From positions 673,001 to 737,000 of the forward strand of contig NZ_AP024907.1 in assembly GCF_024347135.1 (NCBI RefSeq): 64,000 bases of DNA, read 5' to 3'. The DNA comes from Vibrio spartinae. Its GTDB lineage: Bacteria > Pseudomonadota > Gammaproteobacteria > Enterobacterales > Vibrionaceae. The position numbers were made by a program, and so were the translations under genes. Within the stretch, counting starts at the first letter, position 1. Each line of letters opens with the position of its first letter. Below the pieces are notes generated by a model. It searched no databases and was not told the DNA's origin. It was given only the letters and a program-made list of their open reading frames with translations. Positions 1 through 8,625 of this stretch are shown piece after piece.

Positions 1-373
1 TATGATCGTGAGTGAGATGGATGCTGAAACGGCTCGGAAAGAATTGATGCAAAGTTATCACTCCCGCCAGTCTGAGCAAAATAACGCTTGGGGATGGTCT
101 TTGGTTGCCATGATGTTAGGGGAAGCCGATGATTCGGTGGTTTTCAAACAGCTCTTGCAAGAGACCAGTGATAATACGGTGCTCGCTCGTCGCTTAACGG
201 AAGCTTATTTTTATCTCGGAAAGCGTTATGAGATGCAAGCACATTATGCTGAGGCCATCGCCTTATACAAACTCGCAATCTCAATGAATGTTTACGAATA
301 TATTGAACATCGCTATGCTTTTTTAGAACTGGAACGGATATACCATACGATTAAGGACGATCATTCATCGTAA
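1..373 (+). CDS. nlpI: NlpI lipoprotein, C-terminal part (5' truncated)
   Basis: The reading frame is open from the window edge to the TAA at 371-373. About 123 residues remain, compared with about 295 in full-length NlpI, so the lipobox end lies outside. The segment YFYLGKRYEMQAHYAEAIAL is a TPR helix pair, and the following stretch ending IEHRYAFLELE closely resembles the C-terminus of E. coli NlpI. NlpI is an outer-membrane lipoprotein adaptor for murein endopeptidases and the protease Prc. The ATG at position 2 is internal, not the true start. Identity is by recalled family sequence. Confidence 0.85.
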   Translation, partial: MIVSEMDAETARKELMQSYHSRQSEQNNAWGWSLVAMMLGEADDSVVFKQLLQETSDNTVLARRLTEAYFYLGKRYEMQAHYAEAIALYKLAISMNVYEYIEHRYAFLELERIYHTIKDDHSS

Positions 374-445
374 CATTGATATTTTCTTAATTGAAATCAT
401 CACCTCAGGGGCTGAATTGATCGTCCCGAGGTTTGGTTTGTGGTG

Positions 446-483
446 AACAGCCTGCATTGATTTTTGCAGGCTGTTTGTATTTC
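446..483 (+). terminator. Rho-independent terminator after nlpI
   Basis: A perfect 11-bp stem (AACAGCCTGCA, 446-456, against TGCAGGCTGTT, 465-475) encloses an 8-nt loop and is followed by TGTATTT. It lies 73 bp past the nlpI stop and just ahead of the MATE gene, so it should separate the two units. Confidence 0.8.
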
Positions 484-500
484 AGGTTTAGGTTGAATCT

Positions 501-1826
501 ATGCAGCAGTCTATTTATTCACAGTATTTTCGCTATACCGTTCCAACCGTTGCGGCAATGTTGGTCAATGGCTTATATCAGCTCATTGATGGTATTTTCA
601 TTGGTCAGTATCTTGGTGTTGATGGATTAGCCGGCATTAATATCTCTTGGTCCATGATTGCTGTACTGGTTGGTATTGGTTTGATGGTGGGGGTCGGGAC
701 TGGTGCGATTACCTCCATTTATAAAGGGCAGAAGAATTTATCCGCAGCCCGGCAGACGATCAGTACCGGGCTGATCTTGTTGATCTTGTTATCGCTATTG
801 TTGTCTTTGGGACTGCGGTTCTTTATGGCGGATATTCTGGCTTGGCAAACACAAGATCCGAATGTCTTTCATCTAGCGATGCAGTATATGCAAGTGGTGG
901 TGTTTACCTCTTGCTTTACCCTCTCTGCGACGGCATTACCATTTCTGATGAGAAACGATGACAGCCCGGCATTTGCGACGTATTTGATGATTATCGGTGG
1001 GGGGCTGAATATTGTTTTTGATTATCTGTTTATTGTGGTCTGGGATATGGCATTGCAGGGGGCAGCGATTGCGACCGCAATATCGCAGGCTGTGGTCACC
1101 ATTATCGGACTCAGTTACTTCTTTTCTCCTGCGGCATCTTTACGTTTAAGACGCGCTGATCTGCTGTTTTTCCGGTGGCAGGATATTCGTCAGGTTGTTT
1201 TGGTCGGCCTTTCAAGCTTTTTCATGTATTTCTATTGGAGCGTGATGGTTGCTTTGCATAACAGTCAGTTTGCAGTCTACGGTGGGACGACTGCTTTGGG
1301 GGCATACACCATTCTTGGCTATGTGGTGACGTTCTATTATTTGACGGTTGAAGGGTTTGCGAATGGGATGCAACCGTTAGTGAGTTTTAACTACGGCGCC
1401 AATCAGTTAGCGAATATCAAAAAACTGTTGTTGATGGCGATGGGTTTATCTGTGACGTTTGGGCTGATTGTTACTACGATTATGAATCTTTATCCGCATG
1501 AGATTATTGCTATTTTTAGTCGTAATCACTCGGAATTGAGCGATTTCGCCACCACAGGGATACATTTGCACTTGATTGCACTGTGTTTGGATGGCTTCAT
1601 TGTGGTTGCATCTTCATTTTATCAATCGATTCACCGGGGTAAAAAAGCGGTGAGTATTTCACTGGGTAACATTTTCATTCAGCCCCCATTTCTATTTTTG
1701 CTGCCGTTGGGATGGGGGCTGACCGGCGTATGGCTGGCATTTCCGATCTCGAATATTGTCTTGTCGTTAGTGGTTTCAGCGATCTTGTATAAAGATATCA
1801 GGCGGTTATTTCATTCAGCCGCCTGA
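501..1826 (+). CDS. MATE family multidrug/toxin efflux transporter
   Basis: 441 residues, almost entirely hydrophobic helices. Length and pattern fit a 12-TM MATE antiporter with two MatE halves. The N-terminus (YFRYTVPTVAAMLVNGLYQL) is the typical first helix with a proline, and the conserved segment VEGFANGMQPLVSFNYGA begins the second half. Family members export cationic drugs or metabolites using Na+ or H+ gradients; the substrate cannot be read from sequence. It stands alone between the nlpI terminator and the convergent ubiV gene. The ATG at 501 gives a normal start; no strong alternative is seen. Confidence 0.88.
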   Translation: MQQSIYSQYFRYTVPTVAAMLVNGLYQLIDGIFIGQYLGVDGLAGINISWSMIAVLVGIGLMVGVGTGAITSIYKGQKNLSAARQTISTGLILLILLSLLLSLGLRFFMADILAWQTQDPNVFHLAMQYMQVVVFTSCFTLSATALPFLMRNDDSPAFATYLMIIGGGLNIVFDYLFIVVWDMALQGAAIATAISQAVVTIIGLSYFFSPAASLRLRRADLLFFRWQDIRQVVLVGLSSFFMYFYWSVMVALHNSQFAVYGGTTALGAYTILGYVVTFYYLTVEGFANGMQPLVSFNYGANQLANIKKLLLMAMGLSVTFGLIVTTIMNLYPHEIIAIFSRNHSELSDFATTGIHLHLIALCLDGFIVVASSFYQSIHRGKKAVSISLGNIFIQPPFLFLLPLGWGLTGVWLAFPISNIVLSLVVSAILYKDIRRLFHSAA

Positions 1827-1869
1827 TAGGGTTGGTTGTGGTTTTGTCATGGCTGTGCAGTGGCGCCAT

Positions 1870-2757
1870 TCACTGGGTATTTGAGGTCACGTTCTCTAGT
1901 CCCGCGACGCGGTGCCAGTAACCATTACATTGGTGGTTGTCTAACGGATAGGACTGCGCCGCAGTCTCATTACCGCGGAATGCTTGTATGGTTGTCAGGG
2001 TTTCCGCGTTTGTGGGGCTGAGACGAACGACATCAACGCTATCGGTCATACCGGGGAGTTCGTTAATCAAGTTATAGCAGTAGCCTGACTGTGTCTGAAT
2101 CCCGTTCAGGTTGAAGACTTCTTGTCCTTCCTGACTTTGGACGCGGATACCATCGGGATAATGGATACAACATGTTTTACATTCATCTTTCGGGCGGTTT
2201 TCAGCCCGGGCCGTGAAACAGCGGGCGGAGTAGGCGAGCGGGAGATAACCATAGCCGAATATTTCAACTTCAAATGCGTGACGAATCCCCAACGTTTCAC
2301 ATTGTTGCAGCACTTGTTGCAGCCACGAGTGGGACAGCTCGACAGGCATACACCACCGGATCATGCCTTGGCGAAGAAAATATTTCAGGGTATGCGCGTT
2401 GTAACAGTTGATCGCCGGTCCGACAACAAATGGTACCCGCTGTTCGTTGGCGAGATGAACGGCTGAAACATCGTTGGCTTCAATAATAAAATCACCGTTA
2501 TCAATGTATTTTTTCATCACGGTTAGCTCACTCCGTGACTCAAGCAGCGCCATGGTTGACAGAACAACCTGTTTACCGCTCCGGGCGATTTCCTGTGCGA
2601 TTGCCAGCCAGTCGTGTGCTTTTAACTCCCGACGCTTGGAACAAACGGTTTCTCCCAGATAAATGATATCAGCGCTGGATGTCTGCGCTTGCTGATAGAA
2701 TTGTTCAACCTCTGTTCTGGGCCAGAAATAGAGTAATGGGCCTAATGCATATTTCAT
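1870..2757 (-). CDS. ubiV: UbiV, O2-independent ubiquinone hydroxylation factor (U32 family)
   Basis: 295 residues. The start at 2757 (MKYALGPLLYFW) was chosen over in-frame upstream codons because AGGGAG lies 8 bp before it and it matches known UbiV N-termini. Cys39 and a C-x12-C-x2-CC cluster around residues 180-197 correspond to the 4Fe-4S ligands of E. coli UbiV. With UbiU it forms a heterodimer needed for the three ring hydroxylations of ubiquinone synthesis without oxygen. It sits 13 bp downstream of ubiU and is clearly co-transcribed with it. Confidence 0.92.
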   Translation of the reverse strand: MKYALGPLLYFWPRTEVEQFYQQAQTSSADIIYLGETVCSKRRELKAHDWLAIAQEIARSGKQVVLSTMALLESRSELTVMKKYIDNGDFIIEANDVSAVHLANEQRVPFVVGPAINCYNAHTLKYFLRQGMIRWCMPVELSHSWLQQVLQQCETLGIRHAFEVEIFGYGYLPLAYSARCFTARAENRPKDECKTCCIHYPDGIRVQSQEGQEVFNLNGIQTQSGYCYNLINELPGMTDSVDVVRLSPTNAETLTTIQAFRGNETAAQSYPLDNHQCNGYWHRVAGLENVTSNTQ

Positions 2758-2770
2758 CTGTGAACTCCCT

Positions 2771-3784
2771 TTATTGCCACTTTCTGTGATAGGCACCGAG
2801 TGTTGTCTGAGTGCCTTCGGAAACGTTGGCAAGAGTTCGGTTCCATGTTTCATCGACCTGATAACTTTGCGGGGCAGACAAATAATGGTCAATCGCTGCC
2901 CGCCATGTCTTGGTGACTTGCTCCACATAGGCAGGACTGCGCTGGCGGCCCTCAATTTTGACTGAGGCGACATTCGCAGCGAAGAGCGCCGGTAAGAGCG
3001 ATAGTGTATTGAGACTCGTGGGTTCTTCCAAGGCGTGATAACACTGCTGTTGGCCGTTCAACGCAGTGACAAAGCGGCCCTTACATAAAGTCGGATAGCC
3101 AGCATTCTCCCCGGGTTTGTATTGATCAATCAGAATGTTATTCAGTCGGGTTTCCATTCCATCTGGTGTTTCTTGCCAGCGGACAAACTTTGCGGGTGAA
3201 CAGGCACCGACAGTATTGGGCGATTCTCCCGTCATATATGAAGAGAGATAGCAGCGACCTTCCGACATAATACAGAGACTCCCAAAAGCAAACACTTCCA
3301 AGTCAATCTCCTCATCAATGGATTGAGAGAGTTGTTTGACTTGATGAATCGATAGCACCCGGGGGAGAACAACCCGTTTGATGTGGAAGTTTTGGTGATA
3401 AAACGCAATGGCTGCGCTATTGGTAGCGGAAGCCTGAACGGAAAGATGAATTTCCTGATGCGGATAGCGATTAGAGATGTACTCCAGCAGCGCAATATCG
3501 GCAACAATCAACGCATCGACGCCCAGATCAACGGCTTTATCTGCGGCTTCCGTCCAGCGGCTAAACCGATCTGGATGGGCAAATGTGTTGAGAGCGATAT
3601 GAATTTTTTTGTGATGTTCATGAACGAACCGAACAGCACTTTCCAGTTTTTTTCCTGAGAAATTTAAGCCGGCAAAATGGCGGGCATTGGTGTCGTCTTT
3701 AAAACCGATATACACCGCATCGGCACCATTGGTGATTGCCGTCTTTAGGGCAGGAAGGTTTCCCGCAGGACAAAGCAGTTCCAT
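2771..3784 (-). CDS. ubiU: UbiU, O2-independent ubiquinone hydroxylation factor (U32 family)
   Basis: 337 residues (E. coli UbiU is 331). It begins MELLCPAGNLPALKTAI, the U32 peptidase-family signature. Cysteines at C-x6-C-x16-C (FGSLCIMSEGRCYL then GACSPAK) plus one in PTLCKGRF match the 4Fe-4S ligand pattern of UbiU. It partners UbiV and works with UbiT in anaerobic ubiquinone synthesis. In E. coli ubiT is divergent and adjacent; here a GGDEF/EAL gene lies between ubiU and ubiT, as I recall for V. cholerae. No convincing FNR box was seen nearby. Confidence 0.92.
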   Translation of the reverse strand: MELLCPAGNLPALKTAITNGADAVYIGFKDDTNARHFAGLNFSGKKLESAVRFVHEHHKKIHIALNTFAHPDRFSRWTEAADKAVDLGVDALIVADIALLEYISNRYPHQEIHLSVQASATNSAAIAFYHQNFHIKRVVLPRVLSIHQVKQLSQSIDEEIDLEVFAFGSLCIMSEGRCYLSSYMTGESPNTVGACSPAKFVRWQETPDGMETRLNNILIDQYKPGENAGYPTLCKGRFVTALNGQQQCYHALEEPTSLNTLSLLPALFAANVASVKIEGRQRSPAYVEQVTKTWRAAIDHYLSAPQSYQVDETWNRTLANVSEGTQTTLGAYHRKWQ

Positions 3785-3887
3785 AGTAACTTAATTTCAT
3801 TGGTGGCTCTTGAAGTGTTTGTATTGTATGGAAACGTGCGACAGAATGAATTGATGTGAGGCAGGTTTGACCTTGATTTCTCGTGAT

Positions 3888-5924
3888 TTATGAAGCGGAG
3901 TGGCGACGGTTTTGGGCGAATAAAGCTTCGACTTCCTGCTTGGGTTGCGGACGATGGAAATGAAACCCTTGGATAGAATGACAGTGAAGATTGGCAAGTA
4001 AAATGGCTTGTTGCTGAGTCTCCACACCTTCTGCCACGACCTTTAACTGTAAAGATTGGCCGAGATTGATAATGTTTTCGATGACGGTCAACTGTTTGGG
4101 TAATTGATCAATCTCCGTAATAAATGCTCGGTCAATTTTGAGCTCATCAATCGGAAAGCGGGCGAGATAAGAGAGAGATGAGTAACCTGTGCCGAAATCA
4201 TCAATCGATAGGGTAAAGCCAAGTTTCTTGATGGCATTCAACATTTGCACGGTGTGTTCACTGTTACTCATGACCGCACTTTCGGTCAGCTCGAAAGTAA
4301 TACAGCTCGGATCAAGCTGCGTCGAGCGCAGAAGTTTTTCCATGAAATCGATCAGTTTCGGGTTACCAAACTGCTCCGGAGACAGATTGATCGCGACAGG
4401 GCCGGGGAGGATCCCTTGCTGTTTCCAACGCTTAACCGTCGTAAAGACCTCCCGCATTACTGCCCGGCCCAAATGCTCGATTAACCCAGCTTTTTCTGCG
4501 ACGGGAATAAATGTGCCGGGGCTGATATACCCTTCGACCGGATGTTTCCATCGCACCAATGCTTCTGCACCGTTGATACTAAAATCTCTCGCACCGACTT
4601 TCGGTTGATACCAGACTTCCAGACCACTATTTTGCAGCGCTTTTTGCAGTTCGATCTCCAGCCATAACCGGGTTCTTGCTTCTTTATTCATCTGCGAACT
4701 GAAGCGAATCATCCGGTTACGTCCTCTTGCTTTGGCTTCATACATCGCGGTATCGGCATTTTGCAGTAAGATTCGGGCATCGCTGCCATCACCGGGGTAA
4801 GTCACACTGCCAATAGAGCAAGCAAGCCTTTTCGTAAAATAGTTCAAATCAAAAGGTTGATTGACCAACGCAATAATCCGTTCTGACAGCATTTCTGCGG
4901 AACGGGGTTCCGGCTCTGGCAAGAGTAAACCAAACTCGTCAGCGCCCAAATGACCTAAAATTGCATTTTGAGGGAGTAGCCGTTTGAGTCGGGCTGCAAC
5001 CTCTCGGATCACTTTATCACCGATATGATGCCCCAGAGAGTCATTGATGTTTTTAAAGTTATCAATGTCGAGGTAGAGCATCACCAACGGGATGTTATCG
5101 GCAATGAACATATCGAGTCGTTTGGTAAAACCCGATCGGTTATACAAGCCGGTCAACGGGTCAATGTGGACATCAATCGATGGGTGATGTAATAATTCAG
5201 GCGTCTTTTTTTCTTGAGGTTGGATGAGAACAAAAAATGCCTGACTACCAAAAACCTTGGTGGTTTCAATCCGAAGTGTCACCGGCTGTCCTTCACCGTA
5301 GGCTTGCGTCGTATGACAAGAGATAGGATGTTGAATGGCCGGGGAGGGATTGAGAATAAAAGGTCTTTGCGTTGATGTCTGAATAAAAATCTCCGAGAGC
5401 TGCTCTCCGTAAAGCTCATCAGCAGTATTCAGTCCCAGCGAATGAGCCGCCGCAGGATTGCAGGAAATGACGGTGTTTTCTTCAACAATGAGTACCGATT
5501 CTTTCAACATATAAACTAAAGTGGAAAATTTTTTTTCTGACTCCTCAATGGTATCGAGTAACATCTGCTTTTCTGAAACATCGACTGCCTGAAAGATGAT
5601 TCTTGGGGGATGACTATCGAATTGCAGTCGCGAGATGGATATCAGTAATGTTGTCGCGAGCTGCATGTTGTTGAGCGTCAGCTCGGTTTCAATGGTTTCT
5701 CCGTCAAACGCGCGATGATAATAGGGACGAATCGCTTGATAGAACGATTCCCCAAAGACAGCCGGATCATTGGAGCCGATGAGTTGCTCGCTTGTGAGGC
5801 CTGATATTTCACAATAGCGTTCATTTACCATCGTATAGTTGTGCTGGGCATCGAGAATGGCAAAAAAGAAAGGGCTGTGTGACGTTAGCTGTTTAAACCA
5901 GCGTTGAAATTCTTGTGAAATCAT
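3888..5924 (-). CDS. rocS: RocS-like PAS-PAS-GGDEF-EAL c-di-GMP protein
   Basis: 678 residues, cytoplasmic, with no TM segments. Two PAS-like regions (about 10-125 and 130-240) precede a GGDEF domain (about 250-410) and an EAL domain (about 425-670). The GGDEF signature reads HLGADEF at 325-331, so the second glycine is alanine and the usual preceding Arg is His; cyclase activity is doubtful. The EAL domain keeps EAL at 454-456, NLSPEQF, ELTES, IDDFGTGYSS, KID and AEGVE, so it should hydrolyse c-di-GMP. Position between ubiU and ubiT matches V. cholerae rocS (VC0653, from memory), which affects the rugose/smooth switch. The symbol rests on synteny plus architecture. Confidence 0.8.
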   Translation of the reverse strand: MISQEFQRWFKQLTSHSPFFFAILDAQHNYTMVNERYCEISGLTSEQLIGSNDPAVFGESFYQAIRPYYHRAFDGETIETELTLNNMQLATTLLISISRLQFDSHPPRIIFQAVDVSEKQMLLDTIEESEKKFSTLVYMLKESVLIVEENTVISCNPAAAHSLGLNTADELYGEQLSEIFIQTSTQRPFILNPSPAIQHPISCHTTQAYGEGQPVTLRIETTKVFGSQAFFVLIQPQEKKTPELLHHPSIDVHIDPLTGLYNRSGFTKRLDMFIADNIPLVMLYLDIDNFKNINDSLGHHIGDKVIREVAARLKRLLPQNAILGHLGADEFGLLLPEPEPRSAEMLSERIIALVNQPFDLNYFTKRLACSIGSVTYPGDGSDARILLQNADTAMYEAKARGRNRMIRFSSQMNKEARTRLWLEIELQKALQNSGLEVWYQPKVGARDFSINGAEALVRWKHPVEGYISPGTFIPVAEKAGLIEHLGRAVMREVFTTVKRWKQQGILPGPVAINLSPEQFGNPKLIDFMEKLLRSTQLDPSCITFELTESAVMSNSEHTVQMLNAIKKLGFTLSIDDFGTGYSSLSYLARFPIDELKIDRAFITEIDQLPKQLTVIENIINLGQSLQLKVVAEGVETQQQAILLANLHCHSIQGFHFHRPQPKQEVEALFAQNRRHSAS

Positions 5925-6117
5925 GCCAACTATTCATTGCTTCGACACCAAATTGGTACTCAGCATTTATCAATCGATACAGAGTACGCCACTATAACCG
6001 TCTTTGTAACATTAGTGAAGCGCATGACGGTCTTGGATTTTTTGATTCACAACAGCAATTCAAGTTCAATCTTTCAGTATGATAACACCATTCATATCAA
6101 CTTAATGGATAACGAGT

Positions 6118-6648
6118 GTGTTAAACAAGATTCAGTTCTACATGGTGCAAAATGCCGCTTCATTGTTGAAAAAACCTGCCCGCTTTTTGCCAAATTTTGT
6201 GCAAAACAAAATTTTGTTAGAGGCTTTGAATGCCATTTTTAAAGAGGCGCTGGCGGAAGGAGAGTTTGAATTCCTTGAGCGTCAGTGTTTGAAAGTTGAG
6301 GTAAAAGATTTAGGGCTCTCTTGGCACCTCACCTGCCGTAAAGCGCAGTTGGTCATCGCTGACCCCGCGGTTGAACCGGATGCTTGTTTTAGTGGCTCTC
6401 TGAATGATTTTGTGCTGATTGCAGGACGAAAAGAAGATCCGGACACCCTCTTTTTTCAGCGACGGCTTTCGATTGAAGGAGATACTGAGCTGGGACTTGA
6501 AGTGAAGAATATGATGGATAGTGTGGATCTGGATACATTTCCGGCACCAATTAAATATTCTTTGAATCAGCTCTCTGATTTTGTGTATAAAGGTATGCAG
6601 TCAGAACACTCAAATCATAGAGGAATGGTGAATGCTCATTCGCACTGA
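6118..6648 (+). CDS. ubiT: UbiT, SCP2-domain ubiquinone biosynthesis accessory factor
   Basis: 176 residues starting at GTG 6118 (MLNKIQFYMVQNA), which lines up with the E. coli UbiT start; GGATAACGA lies upstream. A single SCP2 lipid-binding domain covers roughly residues 40-140. The segment RKEDPDTLFFQRRLSIEGDT is nearly invariant in UbiT. It binds ubiquinone intermediates and supports UbiUV hydroxylation without oxygen. It is transcribed divergently from rocS and overlaps the next gene by 17 bp. Confidence 0.92.
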   Translation: MLNKIQFYMVQNAASLLKKPARFLPNFVQNKILLEALNAIFKEALAEGEFEFLERQCLKVEVKDLGLSWHLTCRKAQLVIADPAVEPDACFSGSLNDFVLIAGRKEDPDTLFFQRRLSIEGDTELGLEVKNMMDSVDLDTFPAPIKYSLNQLSDFVYKGMQSEHSNHRGMVNAHSH

Positions 6649-7132
6649 AGCACCCGCAGATATTTTACCCATTGATCAGTTACTACGTTCATCGCTGAAG
6701 AGCGAGGAAACCGCTGATCTGGTCATGGCTTACCGGGAAAGTAGTCGTATCACATTGTCTCTGGTGGCCTGTGATGATGAAGGACAGATTTTGGGATATA
6801 TTCTGTTCACACCGATTGCTCATGATGGCCAGTTTCATAACTGGCAGCATCTGCGTTGGTTGCTTGCTGACCCACAAGCTCAGGACGATATTAAGCAACA
6901 GTTAGTGAGCGAAGGGCTGAATTCGCTGTATGAGTTTGGTTACCCTGTATGTTCGGTGTTTGGCGTCTATGAAGACTATCAGTCACTGAGCTTTCAGCCG
7001 GGGAAAAATTTTGGCTTCAATGCTGTGCATTCTTTGTCACCACCGAATCAATTACTCATTTGTGAAATGGTTCAGGGGGCGGTGGATGAAATCGGTGAGC
7101 ATCAGATTGATTTTGACCCCTCACTCCTTTGA
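6632..7132 (+). CDS. YhbS-like GNAT-fold protein with degenerate acetyl-CoA loop
   Basis: 166 residues, same length and N-terminus (MLIRTEAPAD, DEGQILGYILFTPI) as E. coli YhbS, which also follows ubiT. In GNAT enzymes the pyrophosphate-binding loop is R/Q-x-x-G-x-G/A before the helix. Here the corresponding stretch reads DPQAQDDIKQQLVSEGLNSL and both glycines are gone. The fold is probably kept while acetyl-CoA binding is lost or altered. It overlaps ubiT by 17 bp and is translationally coupled to it. It may be a repurposed or decaying acetyltransferase. Confidence 0.75.
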   Translation: MLIRTEAPADILPIDQLLRSSLKSEETADLVMAYRESSRITLSLVACDDEGQILGYILFTPIAHDGQFHNWQHLRWLLADPQAQDDIKQQLVSEGLNSLYEFGYPVCSVFGVYEDYQSLSFQPGKNFGFNAVHSLSPPNQLLICEMVQGAVDEIGEHQIDFDPSLL

Positions 7133-7209
7133 GTCTTCTCCGGCTTCTGCTTCAAAGGGAAATTTGTTAGTATACCGCCTTCTTTTATTGGTTCATCGGG
7201 CTGACATTC

Positions 7210-7614
7210 ATGCAAGAGCGTCAACAATATTATTTACAGGAAATGGGGATTCAGAGCTGGCAGCTCATTCATCCTGAGCGAATTCCGGGTGTGGTCCACA
7301 CACCGTATGATTTGCCATCATCCTGTAAATTATTATTTGTCAGTCCGGTTTTACCTGAAGGAACTCAGGCGGTGATGTTTGAGAAAGTGTTGAAGAGTTT
7401 TGATGTTTCTCTTGAAGAAGCACGACATGTCTATCCTCATTCGCTTGATTTGGTTGCTCTGACTCATATTGAATGGATCTGGTTTGCCGGTTGTTCTGTA
7501 CCGGAGGGGATAACAGCAAAACTGCTCACGTCACCTTTGTTGAGCCAGATTGACGGTCATCCTTTACATCGTCGCGAGCTCTGGCGTCAAATTTGTTCTT
7601 ATCAGGCCTCATGA
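7210..7614 (+). CDS. holD: DNA polymerase III psi subunit HolD
   Basis: 134 residues. The start MQERQQYYLQEMGIQSW and the C-terminal IEWIWFAGC segment are typical of HolD. Psi joins chi (HolC) to the clamp-loader tau/gamma subunits and links the holoenzyme to SSB. The stop codon overlaps the rimI start, the usual holD-rimI arrangement in gammaproteobacteria. Confidence 0.9.
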   Translation: MQERQQYYLQEMGIQSWQLIHPERIPGVVHTPYDLPSSCKLLFVSPVLPEGTQAVMFEKVLKSFDVSLEEARHVYPHSLDLVALTHIEWIWFAGCSVPEGITAKLLTSPLLSQIDGHPLHRRELWRQICSYQAS

Positions 7615-8054
7615 ATATTTCAATTATCCCAATGTCCTCTGACCATCTGGATCAGATCTATCAAATAGAGTGTCGGGCTCACTCGTTTCCTTGGAAAGCG
7701 TCGATCATCCGTGCTCTGGATAGTCGCGGCGCTTGTCATCATACTTTGTTAATTGATGGGCGTGTTGGTGGCTATTTTTATGCTCAGAATATTGTCGGTG
7801 AAGTCTCGTTGCTCAACATTGCCGTTGATCCGGTGCATCAAGGCAAAGGGATTGGCCGACAGCTGCTCACGTTTTTTCTCGATTTTTGTGAACAGCATGC
7901 TGTAGAAAGCGTGTGGTTAGAGGTGAGAGCGAGTAATCTGCCAGCATATCAGCTGTATCTCAATGCGGGGTTCAATGAAGTTGATCATCGTTTTGGCTAC
8001 TATCCGACTGAAAATGGTCGTGAAGATGCAATTATCATGAGCTATTTTCTATAA
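7611..8054 (+). CDS. rimI: RimI, N-alpha-acetyltransferase of ribosomal protein S18
   Basis: 147 residues from ATG 7611, which overlaps the holD stop (ATGA). GNAT motif A is intact: LLNIAVDPVHQGKGIGRQLL carries the Q-G-x-G-x-G acetyl-CoA loop, followed by WLEVRASNLPAYQLYLNAGF as in RimI. It acetylates the N-terminus of S18 and possibly other proteins. Its 3' end marks the left border of the EPS locus; AT-rich intergenic DNA follows. Confidence 0.92.
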   Translation: MNISIIPMSSDHLDQIYQIECRAHSFPWKASIIRALDSRGACHHTLLIDGRVGGYFYAQNIVGEVSLLNIAVDPVHQGKGIGRQLLTFFLDFCEQHAVESVWLEVRASNLPAYQLYLNAGFNEVDHRFGYYPTENGREDAIIMSYFL

Positions 8055-8302
8055 TCACATCCCTGATTACATTTCGTCTGACACGTCGTTCTCCATCCCT
8101 TTTCGTTATCATCTGTCCGTTCATTTGTTTTCAAAAAAATGACGGATTCAGATGTCATGAACGATTGAATTAAAATAACTGAAGTATCTATCATTTTAAA
8201 TAAATACTTTTGAGCAGATTGTCTCATTGTTGATATTTTGACAGTAAAATAACATTCCTATGTATCTAACTTGATGTTAATTCGATTTTTTATCGATATA
8301 AC

Positions 8303-8318
8303 TTGACTGTACAGTCAA
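8303..8318. promoter_or_regulatory. 16-bp perfect palindrome, TetR-type operator-like
   Basis: TTGACTGTACAGTCAA reads the same on both strands. Size and symmetry resemble operators of TetR-family repressors. It is not a LexA box: CTGT and ACAG abut with no 8-bp spacer. It lies 366 bp upstream of the first EPS gene. A related imperfect element, TTGAC-N4-GTCAA, is at 8470-8483. No TetR gene is in the window. Confidence 0.5.
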
Positions 8319-8387
8319 TAAAAACAACCCCACCAATGATGTTGTTCTAACGTATTTTATCATAATTAATTATTGTGTGAATTTAAT

Positions 8388-8409
8388 GTCTCATTTTTAA
8401 GAATGAGAG
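8388..8409. promoter_or_regulatory. Putative VpsR box upstream of the EPS operon
   Basis: TCTCA (8389-8393), 10 bp, then TGAGA (8404-8408). The outer dyad is extended to TCTCATT/AATGAGA. As I recall, V. cholerae VpsR sites follow TTCTCA-N10-TGAGAA; this element matches 10 of those 12 bases with exact spacing. A vpsR gene is present at 41099-42430. Binding is inferred, not shown. Confidence 0.6.
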
Positions 8410-8482
8410 GGATATAAGTGTTATTTGCCTTTATTAAGATTGAAATAATAGTGACTGATGTCGCATACTTTGACTCTGGTCA

Positions 8483-8511
8483 ACTTCACATTTTGACAAA
8501 TAAAGTGAAGT
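8483..8511. repeat. Inverted repeat ACTTCAC/GTGAAGT in EPS leader region
   Basis: A 7-bp perfect inverted repeat (8483-8489 and 8505-8511) flanks a TTGACA hexamer at 8493-8498. It follows directly after the TTGAC-N4-GTCAA dyad, so three symmetric elements crowd this AT-rich region. Function unknown; an operator or mRNA hairpin are both possible. Confidence 0.35.
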
Positions 8512-8625
8512 CGCTCATGTGAACTTGGTAAGTGGATGATAACTTTTTATTTAAAAAAATAAATATAAACAATAGGTTATGTTGTTTTTAGCCGTTGTGC
8601 CATAGCGTCGTTTCTTCAGTTCGTG

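Noticed and set aside
5925..6117. Possible FNR site between rocS and ubiT (TTGATTCACAACAGCAATTCAA)
   Set aside because: The spacing does not fit TTGAT-N4-ATCAA; only one half-site is recognisable.
8055..8227. Minus-strand open frame after rimI
   Set aside because: AT-rich, no domain or ribosome site; the region is better explained as the EPS control region.
8303..8318. LexA/SOS box reading of the palindrome
   Set aside because: CTGT and ACAG are adjacent; a LexA box needs 8 bp between them.
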